Assembly: GCF_034314165.1 (NCBI RefSeq)
Contig: NZ_JAVIWK010000001.1
Coordinates: 6,835,001-6,899,000 of the forward strand
DNA from: Pseudomonas sp. Bout1
GTDB taxonomy: Bacteria; Pseudomonadota; Gammaproteobacteria; Pseudomonadales; Pseudomonadaceae
DNA: 64,000 nucleotides
Reading direction: 5' to 3'
In this document: positions 16,702 through 25,515 of the stretch, piece after piece
How positions within the stretch are numbered: the first letter of the stretch is position 1
Layout of the letters: every line of letters starts with the position of its first letter
Made by a program: the position numbers and the translations under genes
The notes under the pieces: generated by a model
What the model saw: only the letters and a program-made list of their open reading frames with translations
What the model was told of the DNA's origin: nothing
Databases searched by the model: none

Positions 16702-16947
16702 TTACTTCTTTTTCAGCAGACCGTAGATCACCAGCAGCACCACGGCACCCACCAGCGCACCGATGAAGCCTGCACCTTGGCCAGCCTGATAGATGCCCAG
16801 TGCCTGGCCACCATAGGTTGCAACCAGCGAACCGGCGATACCCAGCAGGATGGTCATGATCCAGCCCATGCTGTCGTCGCCTGGTTTCAGGAAACGCGCC
16901 AGCAGGCCGACGATCAAACCGATAAAGATGGTTCCAATGATACCCAT
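16702..16947 (-). CDS. GlsB/YeaQ/YmgE family stress membrane protein
   Basis: 81-residue, very hydrophobic inner-membrane protein with three helices and the family motif GLLARFLKPGDDSMGWIMTILLGIAGSLVA, then GAGFIGALVGAVVLLVIYGLLKKK at the C-terminus. Relatives are often induced by general stress or stationary phase; the molecular role is unknown. It stands alone between the DUF3299 gene and purK. Confidence 0.85.
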   Translation of the reverse strand: MGIIGTIFIGLIVGLLARFLKPGDDSMGWIMTILLGIAGSLVATYGGQALGIYQAGQGAGFIGALVGAVVLLVIYGLLKKK

Positions 16948-17051
16948 GGCATTTCCCTCTGATTGAAGTGAACTCAGTCAAAGCCTAGTCAGACTTTGGC
17001 TTCCTGCAATCAGAGGGTGGCGGGTACCAATGGTTCCCGCCCGGCCTTGGG

Positions 17052-18137
17052 TTATTGCTCGGCGATCAGCGCTTCGACCTTGAGGATTTGCGCTTCAAGG
17101 GTTGCGCGGTCCTTGCAGCGCAGGTTGGCGTGGCCGACCTTGCGCCCGACCTTGAAGGCCTTGCCGTAGTGATGCAGATGGCAGTCATCGATGGCGATGA
17201 CTTTTTCCACCGGCGGCACCACGCCGATGAAGTTGAGCATGGCGCTCTCGCCGACCTTGGCCGTGGAACCCAATGGCAAGCCCGCCACCGCCCGCAGGTG
17301 GTTTTCGAACTGGCTGCACTCGGCGCCTTCGGTGGTCCAGTGCCCGGAGTTGTGTACGCGCGGCGCAATTTCGTTGGCCTTCAGGCCACCGTCCACTTCA
17401 AAGAACTCGAACGCCATCACGCCGACGTAATCCAGTTGCTTGAGCACACGGCTCGAATAGTCTTCGGCCAGGGATTGCAACGGGTGATCGGTGCTGGCCA
17501 CGGACAGCTTGAGGATGCCGCTGTCGTGGGTGTTGTGTACCAGTGGGTAGAAGCGGGTTTCGCCATCACGGGCACGCACGGCGATCAGCGAGACTTCGCC
17601 GGTGAACGGCACGAAGCCTTCGAGCAGGCAGGCGACGCTGCCCAGCTCGGCGAAAGTGCCGACCACATCGGCAGCGGTGCGCAGGACTTTCTGGCCCTTG
17701 CCGTCGTAACCCAGGGTGCGGGTCTTCAGCACGGCCGGCAGGCCGATGGAGGCGACTGCTGCGTCCAGGTCGGCCTGGGACTGGATGTCGGCAAAGGCCG
17801 GCGTCGGGATGCCCAGGTCCTTGAACATGCTCTTTTCGAACCAGCGGTCACGCGCGATGCGCAACGCGTCGGCACTCGGGTACACGGGTACGAACTGCGA
17901 CAGGAAGGCTACGGTTTCAGCCGGGACGCTTTCAAACTCGAAGGTCACCAGGTCGACTTCATCGGCCAGTTGGCGCAGGTGGTCCGGGTCGCTGTAGTCG
18001 GCCCGCAAGTGTTCACCCAGCGCAGCCGCGCAGGCGTCCGGCGCCGGGTCCAGGAAAGCGAAGTTCATTCCCAGCGGCGTACCCGCCAGGGCCAGCATGC
18101 GGCCCAGTTGGCCGCCACCGATTACACCGATTTTCAT
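17052..18137 (-). CDS. purK: N5-carboxyaminoimidazole ribonucleotide synthase PurK
   Basis: Purine biosynthesis: ATP- and bicarbonate-dependent conversion of AIR to N5-CAIR. The 361-residue ATP-grasp enzyme shows the N-terminal GVIGGGQLGRMLA, the grasp segment LPAVLKTRTLGYDGKGQ, and FFEVDGGLKANEIAPRVHNSGHWT near the metal site. The ATG at 18137 has GAGGGTG at a good distance; an in-frame TTG directly before it was ignored. It begins 12 bp after the purE stop codon, so purE-purK is one operon and the product is passed straight to PurE. Confidence 0.96.
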   Translation of the reverse strand: MKIGVIGGGQLGRMLALAGTPLGMNFAFLDPAPDACAAALGEHLRADYSDPDHLRQLADEVDLVTFEFESVPAETVAFLSQFVPVYPSADALRIARDRWFEKSMFKDLGIPTPAFADIQSQADLDAAVASIGLPAVLKTRTLGYDGKGQKVLRTAADVVGTFAELGSVACLLEGFVPFTGEVSLIAVRARDGETRFYPLVHNTHDSGILKLSVASTDHPLQSLAEDYSSRVLKQLDYVGVMAFEFFEVDGGLKANEIAPRVHNSGHWTTEGAECSQFENHLRAVAGLPLGSTAKVGESAMLNFIGVVPPVEKVIAIDDCHLHHYGKAFKVGRKVGHANLRCKDRATLEAQILKVEALIAEQ

Positions 18138-18149
18138 CAATCAACACCC

Positions 18150-18641
18150 TCAGGCAATGCGTGGGTCTGGATTGTCCAGGACGCTGTCTGTCTGTTCAGC
18201 ACGGAATTTCTTCAGCACCGCGTGGAACTGCGGGTGCTTGGCGCCGAGGATGCTGGCAGACAGCAGCGCGGCGTTAATCGCGCCGGCCTTGCCGATCGCC
18301 AGGGTGGCCACCGGAATACCGGCGGGCATCTGCACGATGGACAACAGCGAGTCCACGCCCGAGAGCATCGAGGACTGCACCGGTACGCCAAGCACTGGCA
18401 GGTGAGTCTTGGCCGCACACATGCCTGGCAAGTGAGCTGCACCGCCGGCACCGGCGATGATCACCTCGATGCCACGGGATTCTGCTTCATCGGCATACTG
18501 GAACAGCAAGTCCGGAGTGCGGTGGGCGGAAACCACCTTCACTTCATAGGGAATGCCGAGTTTTTCCAGCATATCGGCGGTGTGGCTAAGGGTGGACCAA
18601 TCGGACTTGGAGCCCATGATCACGCCAACCAATGCACTCAT
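18150..18641 (-). CDS. purE: N5-carboxyaminoimidazole ribonucleotide mutase PurE
   Basis: Converts N5-CAIR to CAIR in purine biosynthesis. The 163-residue class I PurE has the phosphate-binding GSKSDW (10-15), SAHRTPD with the catalytic His (about 40-46) and [15 protein letters not shown]. The Shine-Dalgarno AGAAGAGG is 8 bp before the ATG. The message leader holds an intrinsic terminator (18680-18722), so expression is likely set by attenuation or by read-through. Confidence 0.96.
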   Translation of the reverse strand: MSALVGVIMGSKSDWSTLSHTADMLEKLGIPYEVKVVSAHRTPDLLFQYADEAESRGIEVIIAGAGGAAHLPGMCAAKTHLPVLGVPVQSSMLSGVDSLLSIVQMPAGIPVATLAIGKAGAINAALLSASILGAKHPQFHAVLKKFRAEQTDSVLDNPDPRIA

Positions 18642-18679
18642 CGTCGTGCCTCTTCTCTCTGGGCGCCCGCAGGCGCGTC

Positions 18680-18722
18680 AAAAAACAACAAGCCACGCGG
18701 GAAATCCGGCGTGGCTTGTTGT
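18680..18722 (-). terminator. Intrinsic terminator in the purE leader
   Basis: On the minus strand ACAACAAGCCACGC / GCGTGGCTTGTTGT forms a perfect 14-bp stem with a 10-nt loop and is followed at once by TTTTT. It ends 38 nt before the purE ATG and about 35 nt downstream of a TATACT -10, so it lies inside the expected purE leader rather than at the end of the preceding gene. Confidence 0.8.
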
Positions 18723-18759
18723 ACGAATTAAGGCCGGTTGGACCGGCCGAAGGCCGCGC

Positions 18760-18765
18760 AGTATA
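18760..18765 (-). promoter_or_regulatory. Candidate -10 of purEK
   Basis: TATACT on the minus strand, preceded by GGTTATTAC-like A/T-rich sequence; the -35 region (GCTGTT at 17 bp) is weak. Transcription would start near 18753, giving a leader of about 110 nt with three GC-rich hairpins, the middle one being the terminator. Confidence 0.5.
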
Positions 18766-18868
18766 CCGTAATAACGCAGATAAACAGCCCCTTGGGTGAC
18801 CATCTGTCTTACACCTCAAACAGGCGGTTTTATTGACTTCCAGGTCAGCGAAAACACCGCAAAATACT

Positions 18869-18956
18869 CTGGGAGCTGGCTTGCCTGCGATGGCGCCGTG
18901 TCAGGGTCAGAAATGTTGGCTGACATACCGCTATCGCAGGCAAGCCAGCTCCCACA
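18869..18956. repeat. REP doublet upstream of purE
   Basis: CTGGGAGCTGGCTTGCCTGCGAT and its inverted copy CTATCGCAGGCAAGCCAGCTCCCAC. Sits between the lysR stop and the purE promoter and probably closes the lysR transcript; together with the purE leader it fills the 331-bp gap 18642-18972. Confidence 0.9.
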
Positions 18957-18972
18957 TTTGATCTGTGTGGGC

Positions 18973-19881
18973 TCAGGTATTCTGCGCCGCGCCACCTTCC
19001 AGCTTGCGCCACAACAACCGCACGTTCGCCTTGCGCACCAGGGCACAGCGGTACAAACGAATCTCCAGCGGCACATGCCATTGCGGGCCGCCGCACACCA
19101 CCAGTTCGCCCCGGGCCAACTCGGCACGCACGCTCAACTGCGGCACCCAGGCAATGCCCAAGCCTTCGAGGGCCATGCTTTTCAGGCTGTCGGCCATCGC
19201 GGTTTCGTAAATCGTGGTGAAACGCAAAGCGCGCTGACGCAATAGCAGGTTTACCGAACGCCCCAGGAACGCACCGGCGCTGTAGGCCAACAGCGGCACG
19301 CTGCCCTCGCCCTCCAGGTCGAACAGCGGCTTGCCGTCAGCATCAGCGGCGCACACCGGCAACATCTCGGTGTTGCCCAGGTGCAGGGACGGGAAGATCT
19401 CCGGGTCCATCTGCATCGCCGCATCCGGATCGTAGAACGCCAGCATCAAGTCGCAGCCGCCTTCGCGCAGCGCATGCACGGCGTCGCCCACGTTGGTGGC
19501 GACCAACCGCGTGGCGATGTTCAACCCTTCGTTGCGCAACTGCGCGATCCAGCGCGGGAAAAAGCCCAGCGCCAGCGAATGCGCCGCCGCCACCTGCATG
19601 ACTTCGCCCTGCCCGCCTTCCAGGTGATGGAGATGGCGCAGCACCTCGCCGAGTTGCTCGACCACGGTACGCGCAGTCACCAGGAACAACTGCCCCGCCG
19701 CCGTCAGTTCGACCGGCGTGCGCGAGCGATTGACCAGGGTCAGCCCCAGCGCGGCCTCCAGGCTACGGATGCGCCGACTGAACGCCGGCTGGGTGACGAA
19801 GCGCCGCTCCGCCGCCTGGGAGAAACTGCGGGTGGCAGCCAGGGCGCTAAAGTCTTCCAGCCATTTGCTTTCAAGGTTCAT
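18973..19881 (-). CDS. LysR-family transcriptional regulator, divergent to aspA
   Basis: 302-residue regulator: N-terminal winged helix (about 4-62, LEDFSALAATRSFSQAAERRFVTQPAFSRRIRSLEAALG) and a C-terminal substrate-binding effector domain (about 90-295). It is transcribed away from aspA with 181 bp between the starts, the usual LysR arrangement, so aspA is the likely target. GGGAGG lies 5 bp before the chosen ATG. A TATGC-N7-GCATA palindrome at 19950-19966 in the shared region fits a T-N11-A LysR site. The effector is unknown; aspartate or fumarate would be logical guesses. Confidence 0.88.
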   Translation of the reverse strand: MNLESKWLEDFSALAATRSFSQAAERRFVTQPAFSRRIRSLEAALGLTLVNRSRTPVELTAAGQLFLVTARTVVEQLGEVLRHLHHLEGGQGEVMQVAAAHSLALGFFPRWIAQLRNEGLNIATRLVATNVGDAVHALREGGCDLMLAFYDPDAAMQMDPEIFPSLHLGNTEMLPVCAADADGKPLFDLEGEGSVPLLAYSAGAFLGRSVNLLLRQRALRFTTIYETAMADSLKSMALEGLGIAWVPQLSVRAELARGELVVCGGPQWHVPLEIRLYRCALVRKANVRLLWRKLEGGAAQNT

Positions 19882-19949
19882 CACATCCTCCCGGGGCACG
19901 CACCATTTTGGCACACACGTCCGTCATGGTAACGGGGTCACACCGACAT

Positions 19950-19966
19950 TATGCCGTTTATGCATA
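19950..19966. promoter_or_regulatory. Candidate LysR operator in the lysR-aspA interval
   Basis: TATGC-CGTTTAT-GCATA, a 5-bp inverted repeat with the T-N11-A pattern, 69 bp upstream of the LysR start and 97 bp upstream of aspA. Confidence 0.4.
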
Positions 19967-20062
19967 GGCCAGTGTTTAACAGCATTGGCCCAAAACCGTG
20001 TGCAAGCCTAGCATTCACAGCGTTCCGGCCTAGCCCGGGTCCTTATCGAGATGATTTCCGTC

Positions 20063-21487
20063 ATGTCCTCCGCTGCATTTTTCCGCACAGAAAAAGACCT
20101 GCTTGGCGTACTCGAAGTACCCGCTCAAGCGTATTACGGCATCCAGACCCTGCGAGCGGTGAACAACTTCCGTCTCTCCGGTGTTCCGATTTCGCATTAC
20201 CCGAAATTGGTGGTCGGCCTGGCAATGGTCAAGCAGGCAGCTGCTGACGCCAACCGCGAACTGGGCCAGCTCAGTGAAGCCAAGCACGCTGCCATCAGCG
20301 AAGCCTGTGCCCGTCTGATCCGCGGCGATTTCCACGACGAGTTCGTGGTGGACATGATTCAAGGCGGCGCTGGCACTTCAACCAACATGAATGCCAACGA
20401 AGTCATCGCCAACATCGCGCTGGAGGCCATGGGCCACAGCAAGGGCGAATACCAATACCTGCACCCCAACAACGACGTGAACATGGCGCAGTCGACCAAC
20501 GACGCCTACCCAACCGCGATCCGCCTGGGTCTGCTGCTGGGCCATGACGCACTGTTGGCCAGCCTCGACAGCCTGATCCAGGCGTTCGCCGCCAAAGGCG
20601 TCGAGTTCAGCCACGTCCTGAAAATGGGCCGCACCCAGCTGCAAGACGCTGTGCCGATGACCCTCGGCCAGGAATTCCGCGCCTTCGCCACCACCCTCGG
20701 TGAAGACCTGGCCCGCCTGAAGACACTGGCGCCAGAGCTGCTGACTGAAGTCAACCTGGGCGGCACCGCCATCGGTACCGGCATCAACGCCGACCCGCGT
20801 TACCAGGCCCTGGCCGTACAACGCCTGGCCACAATCAGCGGCCAGCCGCTGGTACCGGCCGCCGACCTGATCGAAGCCACCTCCGACATGGGCGCATTTG
20901 TGCTGTTCTCCGGCATGCTCAAGCGCACCGCGGTGAAGCTGTCGAAGATCTGCAACGACCTGCGCCTGCTGTCCAGCGGCCCACGCACCGGCATCAACGA
21001 AATCAACCTGCCGGCCCGCCAGCCAGGCAGTTCGATCATGCCCGGCAAGGTCAACCCGGTGATCCCGGAAGCGGTCAACCAGGTGGCGTTCCAAATCATC
21101 GGTAACGACTTGGCACTGACCATCGCGGCCGAAGGCGGGCAACTGCAACTGAACGTGATGGAGCCGCTGATCGCCTACAAGATCTTCGACTCGATCCGCC
21201 TGCTGCAACGCGCCATGGACATGCTGCGCGAGCACTGCATCGTCGGCATCACCGCCAACGAAGCCCGCTGCCGCGAGCTGGTGGAACACTCCATCGGCCT
21301 GGTCACCGCGCTGAACCCATACATCGGCTATGAAAACGCCACCCGCATCGCCCGCATCGCCCTTGAAAGCGGCCGCGGCGTGCTGGAACTGGTGCGTGAA
21401 GAAGGCTTGCTCGACGACGCCATGCTCGACGACATCCTGCGCCCCGAAAACATGATTGCCCCACGTTTGGTGCCTCTGAAGGCCTAA
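20063..21487 (+). CDS. aspA: Aspartate ammonia-lyase (aspartase)
   Basis: Converts L-aspartate to fumarate and ammonia, feeding the TCA cycle. The 474-residue enzyme has the fumarase/aspartase signatures GGAGTSTNMNANEVIAN (about 110-126), the QSTNDAYPTA stretch, and the flexible catalytic loop GSSIMPGKVNPVIPE (about 323) with its Ser. A second ATG at 20051 is in frame; 20063 gives the family length and was chosen, with GAGATGA about 10 bp upstream. A strong terminator follows. The downstream symporter and asparaginase complete an aspartate/asparagine use cluster. Confidence 0.95.
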   Translation: MSSAAFFRTEKDLLGVLEVPAQAYYGIQTLRAVNNFRLSGVPISHYPKLVVGLAMVKQAAADANRELGQLSEAKHAAISEACARLIRGDFHDEFVVDMIQGGAGTSTNMNANEVIANIALEAMGHSKGEYQYLHPNNDVNMAQSTNDAYPTAIRLGLLLGHDALLASLDSLIQAFAAKGVEFSHVLKMGRTQLQDAVPMTLGQEFRAFATTLGEDLARLKTLAPELLTEVNLGGTAIGTGINADPRYQALAVQRLATISGQPLVPAADLIEATSDMGAFVLFSGMLKRTAVKLSKICNDLRLLSSGPRTGINEINLPARQPGSSIMPGKVNPVIPEAVNQVAFQIIGNDLALTIAAEGGQLQLNVMEPLIAYKIFDSIRLLQRAMDMLREHCIVGITANEARCRELVEHSIGLVTALNPYIGYENATRIARIALESGRGVLELVREEGLLDDAMLDDILRPENMIAPRLVPLKA

Positions 21488-21540
21488 CGTTTGTTGCACC
21501 GCTCACCAGGTTGAGGGACTAGACACCTCTCACCTTTTGA

Positions 21541-21575
21541 GGGCCTGAAGGCTCGTTCTTCAGGCCCTTTTTTTT
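21541..21575 (+). terminator. Intrinsic terminator of aspA
   Basis: GGGCCTGAAG-7 nt-CTTCAGGCCC, a perfect 10-bp stem followed by eight T. Confidence 0.93.
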
Positions 21576-21618
21576 GCCTGAAAATTTTGAAATGCAAAGC
21601 ATCAAACACCACCGCACA

Positions 21619-21710
21619 CTGTGGGAGCCGGGCTTGCCCGCGATGAGGCCTTGCCAGTCGACATTTTCATAACTGACCCGCCGCAATCGCGGGCAAGCCC
21701 GCTCCCACAG
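21619..21710. repeat. REP doublet downstream of aspA
   Basis: CTGTGGGAGCCGGGCTTGCCCGC and the inverted copy GCGGGCAAGCCCGCTCCCACAG. With the aspA terminator and the symporter leader it fills the 478-bp gap 21488-21965. Confidence 0.88.
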
Positions 21711-21783
21711 AGTATGTGCACTAATCCGGAGCATTTTTCTGAAACCTTTAATCGCTTCAAGCAGACGGATCACACACTCCTAG

Positions 21784-21965
21784 GTATAGTGCCGCCCCTC
21801 TTCGCGTCAGCGGTCGTCGGTAACGAGACCCTGGGAAGCGCGAAACCGCATGAATAACAACACCCGCAAAAGGATTGGGGTCGAAGCGTCGTGCACTGCC
21901 TGGTGCCGAGCGATGCGTCGGACCGTCCTGCGTTTGCCATTAGAAAAATCAGCGAGGAACACTCC
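21784..21965 (+). promoter_or_regulatory. Promoter and long leader of the amino acid symporter gene
   Basis: A TATAGT hexamer (21784-21790 region) looks like a -10, implying a leader of about 170 nt. Inside it, an ATG at 21850 opens a 40-codon basic reading frame whose TAG (21970-21972) overlaps the symporter start. I looked for the conserved core of a glycine riboswitch, common before such genes, and did not find it. Confidence 0.35.
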
Positions 21966-23417
21966 ATGCTAGAAGTCATCAACGACTTCCTCTCAGGGAA
22001 AGTATTGATCGTGCTCATTGTCGGGCTCGGTGGTTACTTCACGATCCGCTCGCGTTTCGTTCAGTTGCGTCACTTTTTCCACATGTTTTCGGTGTTTCGC
22101 GACAGCCTGAAAAGCAGCGCCGGCCAACTCAGCTCGTTCCAGGCGCTGATGCTCAGTCTCGCCGGGCGTGTGGGTGCCGGCAACATCGCAGGCGTCGGCA
22201 TTGCCGTGACCCTGGGTGGCCCGGGTGCCGTGTTCTGGATGTGGGTCACCGCACTGGTGGGCATGTCTTCGAGCTTTATCGAGTGCTCCCTCGGCCAGCT
22301 CTACAAACGTACCGACGCTGAAGGCACCTACCGTGGCGGCCCGGCGTATTACATCCAGCACGGCCTGCACAAACGCTGGCTGGGCATGGTGATGGCGTTC
22401 CTGCTGCTGGTGACCTTCGGTTTCGCCTTCAACGGCCTGCAAGCCCACGCTGTGACTCACTCGCTGAACAACGCATTTGGCCTGGACACCACCTACACCG
22501 GCCTGGCCCTGGCTGTGTTGCTGGGCCTGGTGTTCATCGGCGGGATCAAGCGTATCGCCTCGATCGCCGACCTGCTGGTGCCGGTCAAGACCCTGGTCTA
22601 CATCGCGGTGACCCTGTACGTGATCGTGCTGCAATTCGACCACGTGCCGGCCATGCTCGCGACCATCGTCAAGAGCGCCTTCGGCCTCGACCAGGCTTTC
22701 GGTGGCCTGGTGGGCAGCGCGATCATCATGGGTGTGAAACGCGGCGTGTTCGCCAACGAAGCCGGTTTGGGCAGTGCGCCTAACGTGGCGGCAGTGGCAT
22801 CGGTAGAACACCCGATCGCCCAAGGCGTGGTGCAAGCGTTCAGCGTGTTCCTCGACACCTTCGTGATCTGCACCTGCACCGCGCTGCTGATCCTGCTCTC
22901 GGGTTTCTACACCCCGGGCTTTGAAGGCGACGGCATTGCCCTGACCCAGAACTCCCTGGCGGCCGTGGTTGGTGACTGGGGCCGGATGTTTATCTCGGTG
23001 GCCCTGGCGTTGTTCGTGTTCACCTCGATCATGTACAACTACTACCTCGGCGAGAGCAACCTGCGCTTCATTGTGGGCGACAACCGCAAGGTGTTGATGG
23101 GCTACCGTGCGCTGGTGCTGGTGCTGATTTTCTGGGGTTCCATCGAGAACCTCGGCACCGTGTTCGCCTTCGCCGACATCACCATGACCATGCTCGCGTT
23201 CGTCAACCTGTTCGCCCTGGCGTTCCTGTTCAAGATCGCCATGCGTATCCTGAATGACTACGACGGCCAACGCGCTGCAGGGATCAAGACGCCGGTGTTT
23301 GATTCCAGCAAGTTCCCGGACCTGGACCTGGACCGCAAGGCCTGGCCGGCCAACCCGGTCAAGCCTGAGCCAGCGGCTCAAGCATCGGCTGAACCGAGCG
23401 CTCAAACGCAACGCTAA
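21966..23417 (+). CDS. Alanine/glycine:cation symporter (AGCS family)
   Basis: Sodium-coupled amino acid importer in the inner membrane. The 483 residues have about ten helices and the AGCS signatures LSLAGRVGAGNIAGVGIAVTLGGPGAVFWMWVTALVGM (about 65-100), SFIECSLGQLYK, and GVKRGVFANEAGLGSAPNVAA (about 258-278). The ATG at 21966 has GAGGAA 8 bp upstream; the upstream in-frame extension starts with a poor GTG. A terminator follows. Placed between aspA and asparaginase, it probably supplies a substrate such as aspartate, asparagine or alanine, although the family mostly moves alanine and glycine. Confidence 0.9.
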   Translation: MLEVINDFLSGKVLIVLIVGLGGYFTIRSRFVQLRHFFHMFSVFRDSLKSSAGQLSSFQALMLSLAGRVGAGNIAGVGIAVTLGGPGAVFWMWVTALVGMSSSFIECSLGQLYKRTDAEGTYRGGPAYYIQHGLHKRWLGMVMAFLLLVTFGFAFNGLQAHAVTHSLNNAFGLDTTYTGLALAVLLGLVFIGGIKRIASIADLLVPVKTLVYIAVTLYVIVLQFDHVPAMLATIVKSAFGLDQAFGGLVGSAIIMGVKRGVFANEAGLGSAPNVAAVASVEHPIAQGVVQAFSVFLDTFVICTCTALLILLSGFYTPGFEGDGIALTQNSLAAVVGDWGRMFISVALALFVFTSIMYNYYLGESNLRFIVGDNRKVLMGYRALVLVLIFWGSIENLGTVFAFADITMTMLAFVNLFALAFLFKIAMRILNDYDGQRAAGIKTPVFDSSKFPDLDLDRKAWPANPVKPEPAAQASAEPSAQTQR

Positions 23418-23432
23418 ACCTAGATAGATGAC

Positions 23433-23477
23433 ACGCCGCCCGGCCTTGGGCATGCTCTGGGCCCGGCGGCGTTTTTC
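23433..23477 (+). terminator. Intrinsic terminator after the symporter gene
   Basis: ACGCCGCC ... GGCGGCGT stem with a GC-rich inner part (CGGCC/GGGCCC) and TTTTT directly after. Confidence 0.85.
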
Positions 23478-23494
23478 GTTCAGGAGATTCTTCG

Positions 23495-24472
23495 ATGCAA
23501 CCAGCCAACAACATCATGGTGCTTTACACCGGTGGCACCATCGGCATGCAGGCCAGCGCCAACGGCCTGGCGCCCGCCTCGGGTTTTGAAGTACGCATGC
23601 GCGAACAGCTTGCCAACGAGCAACTGCCCACCTGGCGCTTTCGCGAAATGGCCCCGCTGATCGACAGCGCCAACATGACGCCCGCCTACTGGCAGCGCCT
23701 GCGCAGCGCCGTGGTGGAGGCGGTGGATGCCGGCTGCGACGCCGTGCTGATCCTGCACGGCACCGACACCCTGGCCTACAGCGCGGCGGCCATGAGCTTC
23801 CAATTGCTGGGCTTGCCGGCGCCGGTGCTGTTTACCGGCTCGATGCTGCCTGCCGGTGTGCCCGACAGCGATGCCTGGGAGAACGTCAGCGGGGCGCTGG
23901 CTGCACTGGGCGACGGTCTGGCGCCAGGCGTGCAGTTGTACTTTCACGGTGCACTGATGGCCCCCACCCGCTGCGCGAAAATACGCAGTTTCGGTCGCCA
24001 TCCGTTTGCCGCATTGCAGCGCAACGGCGGCGTGGCCCAGGCGCAGATGGTTCCAGCGGCGCTGCATTACCGCCAGGCCAAGGCGCAGGCCAATGTGGGC
24101 GTGCTGCCATTGGTGCCGGGCATTGCTGCGTCGCAATTGGATGCACTGATCGGCAGCGGTATTCAGGCGCTGGTGCTGGAATGCTTCGGCAGCGGCACCG
24201 GGCCGAGCGACAACCCCGAGTTCCTCGCCAGCCTCAAGCGCGCGCAGGACAACGGCGTGGTCGTGGTGGCAATCACCCAATGCCATGAAGGCGGGGTTGA
24301 GCTGGATGTGTACGAAGCCGGCAGCCGCTTGCGTGGCGTGGGCGTGTTGTCCGGTGGCGGGATGACCCGTGAAGCGGCGTTCGGCAAGCTCAATGCGCTG
24401 CTCGGCGCAGGCCTGGATACCGCCGAAGTGCGGCGCCTGGTCGAACTCGACCTGTGCGGCGAACTGAGCTGA
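23495..24472 (+). CDS. Type I L-asparaginase
   Basis: Hydrolyses L-asparagine to aspartate and ammonia in the cytoplasm. The 325-residue protein has no signal peptide and shows the asparaginase motifs YTGGTIGM with the nucleophile Thr12, and LILHGTDTLAYSA (about 87-99) with the second catalytic Thr-Asp pair. The absence of a leader and the sequence MVLYTGGTIGMQ point to the cytoplasmic AnsA-like type rather than periplasmic AnsB. AGGAG is 8 bp before the ATG. Its product aspartate is the substrate of AspA encoded 2 kb upstream. Confidence 0.92.
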   Translation: MQPANNIMVLYTGGTIGMQASANGLAPASGFEVRMREQLANEQLPTWRFREMAPLIDSANMTPAYWQRLRSAVVEAVDAGCDAVLILHGTDTLAYSAAAMSFQLLGLPAPVLFTGSMLPAGVPDSDAWENVSGALAALGDGLAPGVQLYFHGALMAPTRCAKIRSFGRHPFAALQRNGGVAQAQMVPAALHYRQAKAQANVGVLPLVPGIAASQLDALIGSGIQALVLECFGSGTGPSDNPEFLASLKRAQDNGVVVVAITQCHEGGVELDVYEAGSRLRGVGVLSGGGMTREAAFGKLNALLGAGLDTAEVRRLVELDLCGELS

Positions 24473-24522
24473 CCGGCATATAACTTGCTCCACTTCCAGC
24501 CATCCCCTGGCTGGAAGCTCCC

Positions 24523-25515
24523 ATGCTGCACTCCCACCTCACCACCCTCAATGCCGTCTCGCTGGTGCTGCGCACCTTCAAGGCCGATGGCCTCCCCGCC
24601 GAAACCCTGCTGGCCGGCAGCGGTATCTGCCCGGTGGACTTGAGCCGCGCCGACACCCGCATCACCACCAATCAGGAAATGCGCGTGTGCGCCAACGCCG
24701 TGGCCCTGCGCCGGGATATCGGCCTGGAGCTGGGGCGGCAAATGCACGTTTCCTCCTATGGCATGCTCGGTTACGCACTGCTCACCAGTGCCACCTTCGG
24801 TGACGCTTTGCGCTTGGCGCTGCAGTATCCGGCGCTGCTGGGAACACTTTTTGAGCTGGACCTGGAGGAAGACGGCACGCGTATCTGGTTCAGCGCCGCG
24901 GACTACCGGGAAAACCCGGCACTGGAAATGTTCAACGTCGAACTCTGCCTGGCCTCCTTAAAGGTGATCTGCGACGACCTGCTGGGGCACGCCCTGCCGC
25001 TGCTGGGGGCGCGCTTTGAACACGACGCCCCGGATTACCGCGCGCGCTACGCCGAAAGCTTCGCCTGCCCGCTACAATTCGGCGCCACTGCCAACGCGTT
25101 TGCCTTCGACCGAAGCTGGCTGGAGCAGCCCCTGCCATTAGCCGACGCCGTCACCCACCAGGCCATGGCCGAGCGCTGCCGCAAGCAAAACACCGAGTTC
25201 ACCGGGCGCCAGGCCTGGCTGGCCAAGATTCGCCACCTGCTCGCCAGCCAACTCAGCGCCGCGCCGGGCCTCGACGGCCTGGCCGAGCAGATGAACTGCT
25301 CTCCCCGCACGCTACGCCGGCACCTGCATGACTTGGGCTGCAGCTATCAGGAGTTGCTGGACGAACTACGCTTCGAGCGAGCCAAGCGATTGCTCGGCGA
25401 GGATGAACTGCCCATCTACCGAATTGCCGAGGCGCTGGGTTTCAGCGAAACCGCGAGTTTTCGTCACGCCTTTGTACGCTGGAGCGGCGTAGCACCCAGC
25501 CAGTTCCGCCCCTGA
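24523..25515 (+). CDS. AraC-family transcriptional regulator
   Basis: 330 residues: an N-terminal Arabinose_bd-type ligand domain (about 15-200, including SSYGMLGYALLTSATFGDALRLALQY) and a C-terminal double helix-turn-helix (about 225-325, LDGLAEQMNCSPRTLRRHLHDLG and IYRIAEALGFSETASFRHAFVRWSGVAPSQFR). It resembles the OruR/ArgR-like group of Pseudomonas. It lies 50 bp after asparaginase and 154 bp before the acetylpolyamine deacetylase, so it may control either; its ligand is unknown. Confidence 0.87.
   Translation: MLHSHLTTLNAVSLVLRTFKADGLPAETLLAGSGICPVDLSRADTRITTNQEMRVCANAVALRRDIGLELGRQMHVSSYGMLGYALLTSATFGDALRLALQYPALLGTLFELDLEEDGTRIWFSAADYRENPALEMFNVELCLASLKVICDDLLGHALPLLGARFEHDAPDYRARYAESFACPLQFGATANAFAFDRSWLEQPLPLADAVTHQAMAERCRKQNTEFTGRQAWLAKIRHLLASQLSAAPGLDGLAEQMNCSPRTLRRHLHDLGCSYQELLDELRFERAKRLLGEDELPIYRIAEALGFSETASFRHAFVRWSGVAPSQFRP

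Noticed and set aside
17017..17042. Hairpin GGCGGG ... CCCGCC after purK as terminator
   Set aside because: A stem is possible, but no T-run follows on the purK strand.
21784..21965. Glycine riboswitch before the AGCS symporter
   Set aside because: Such genes often have one, but the conserved aptamer core sequences are missing from this leader.
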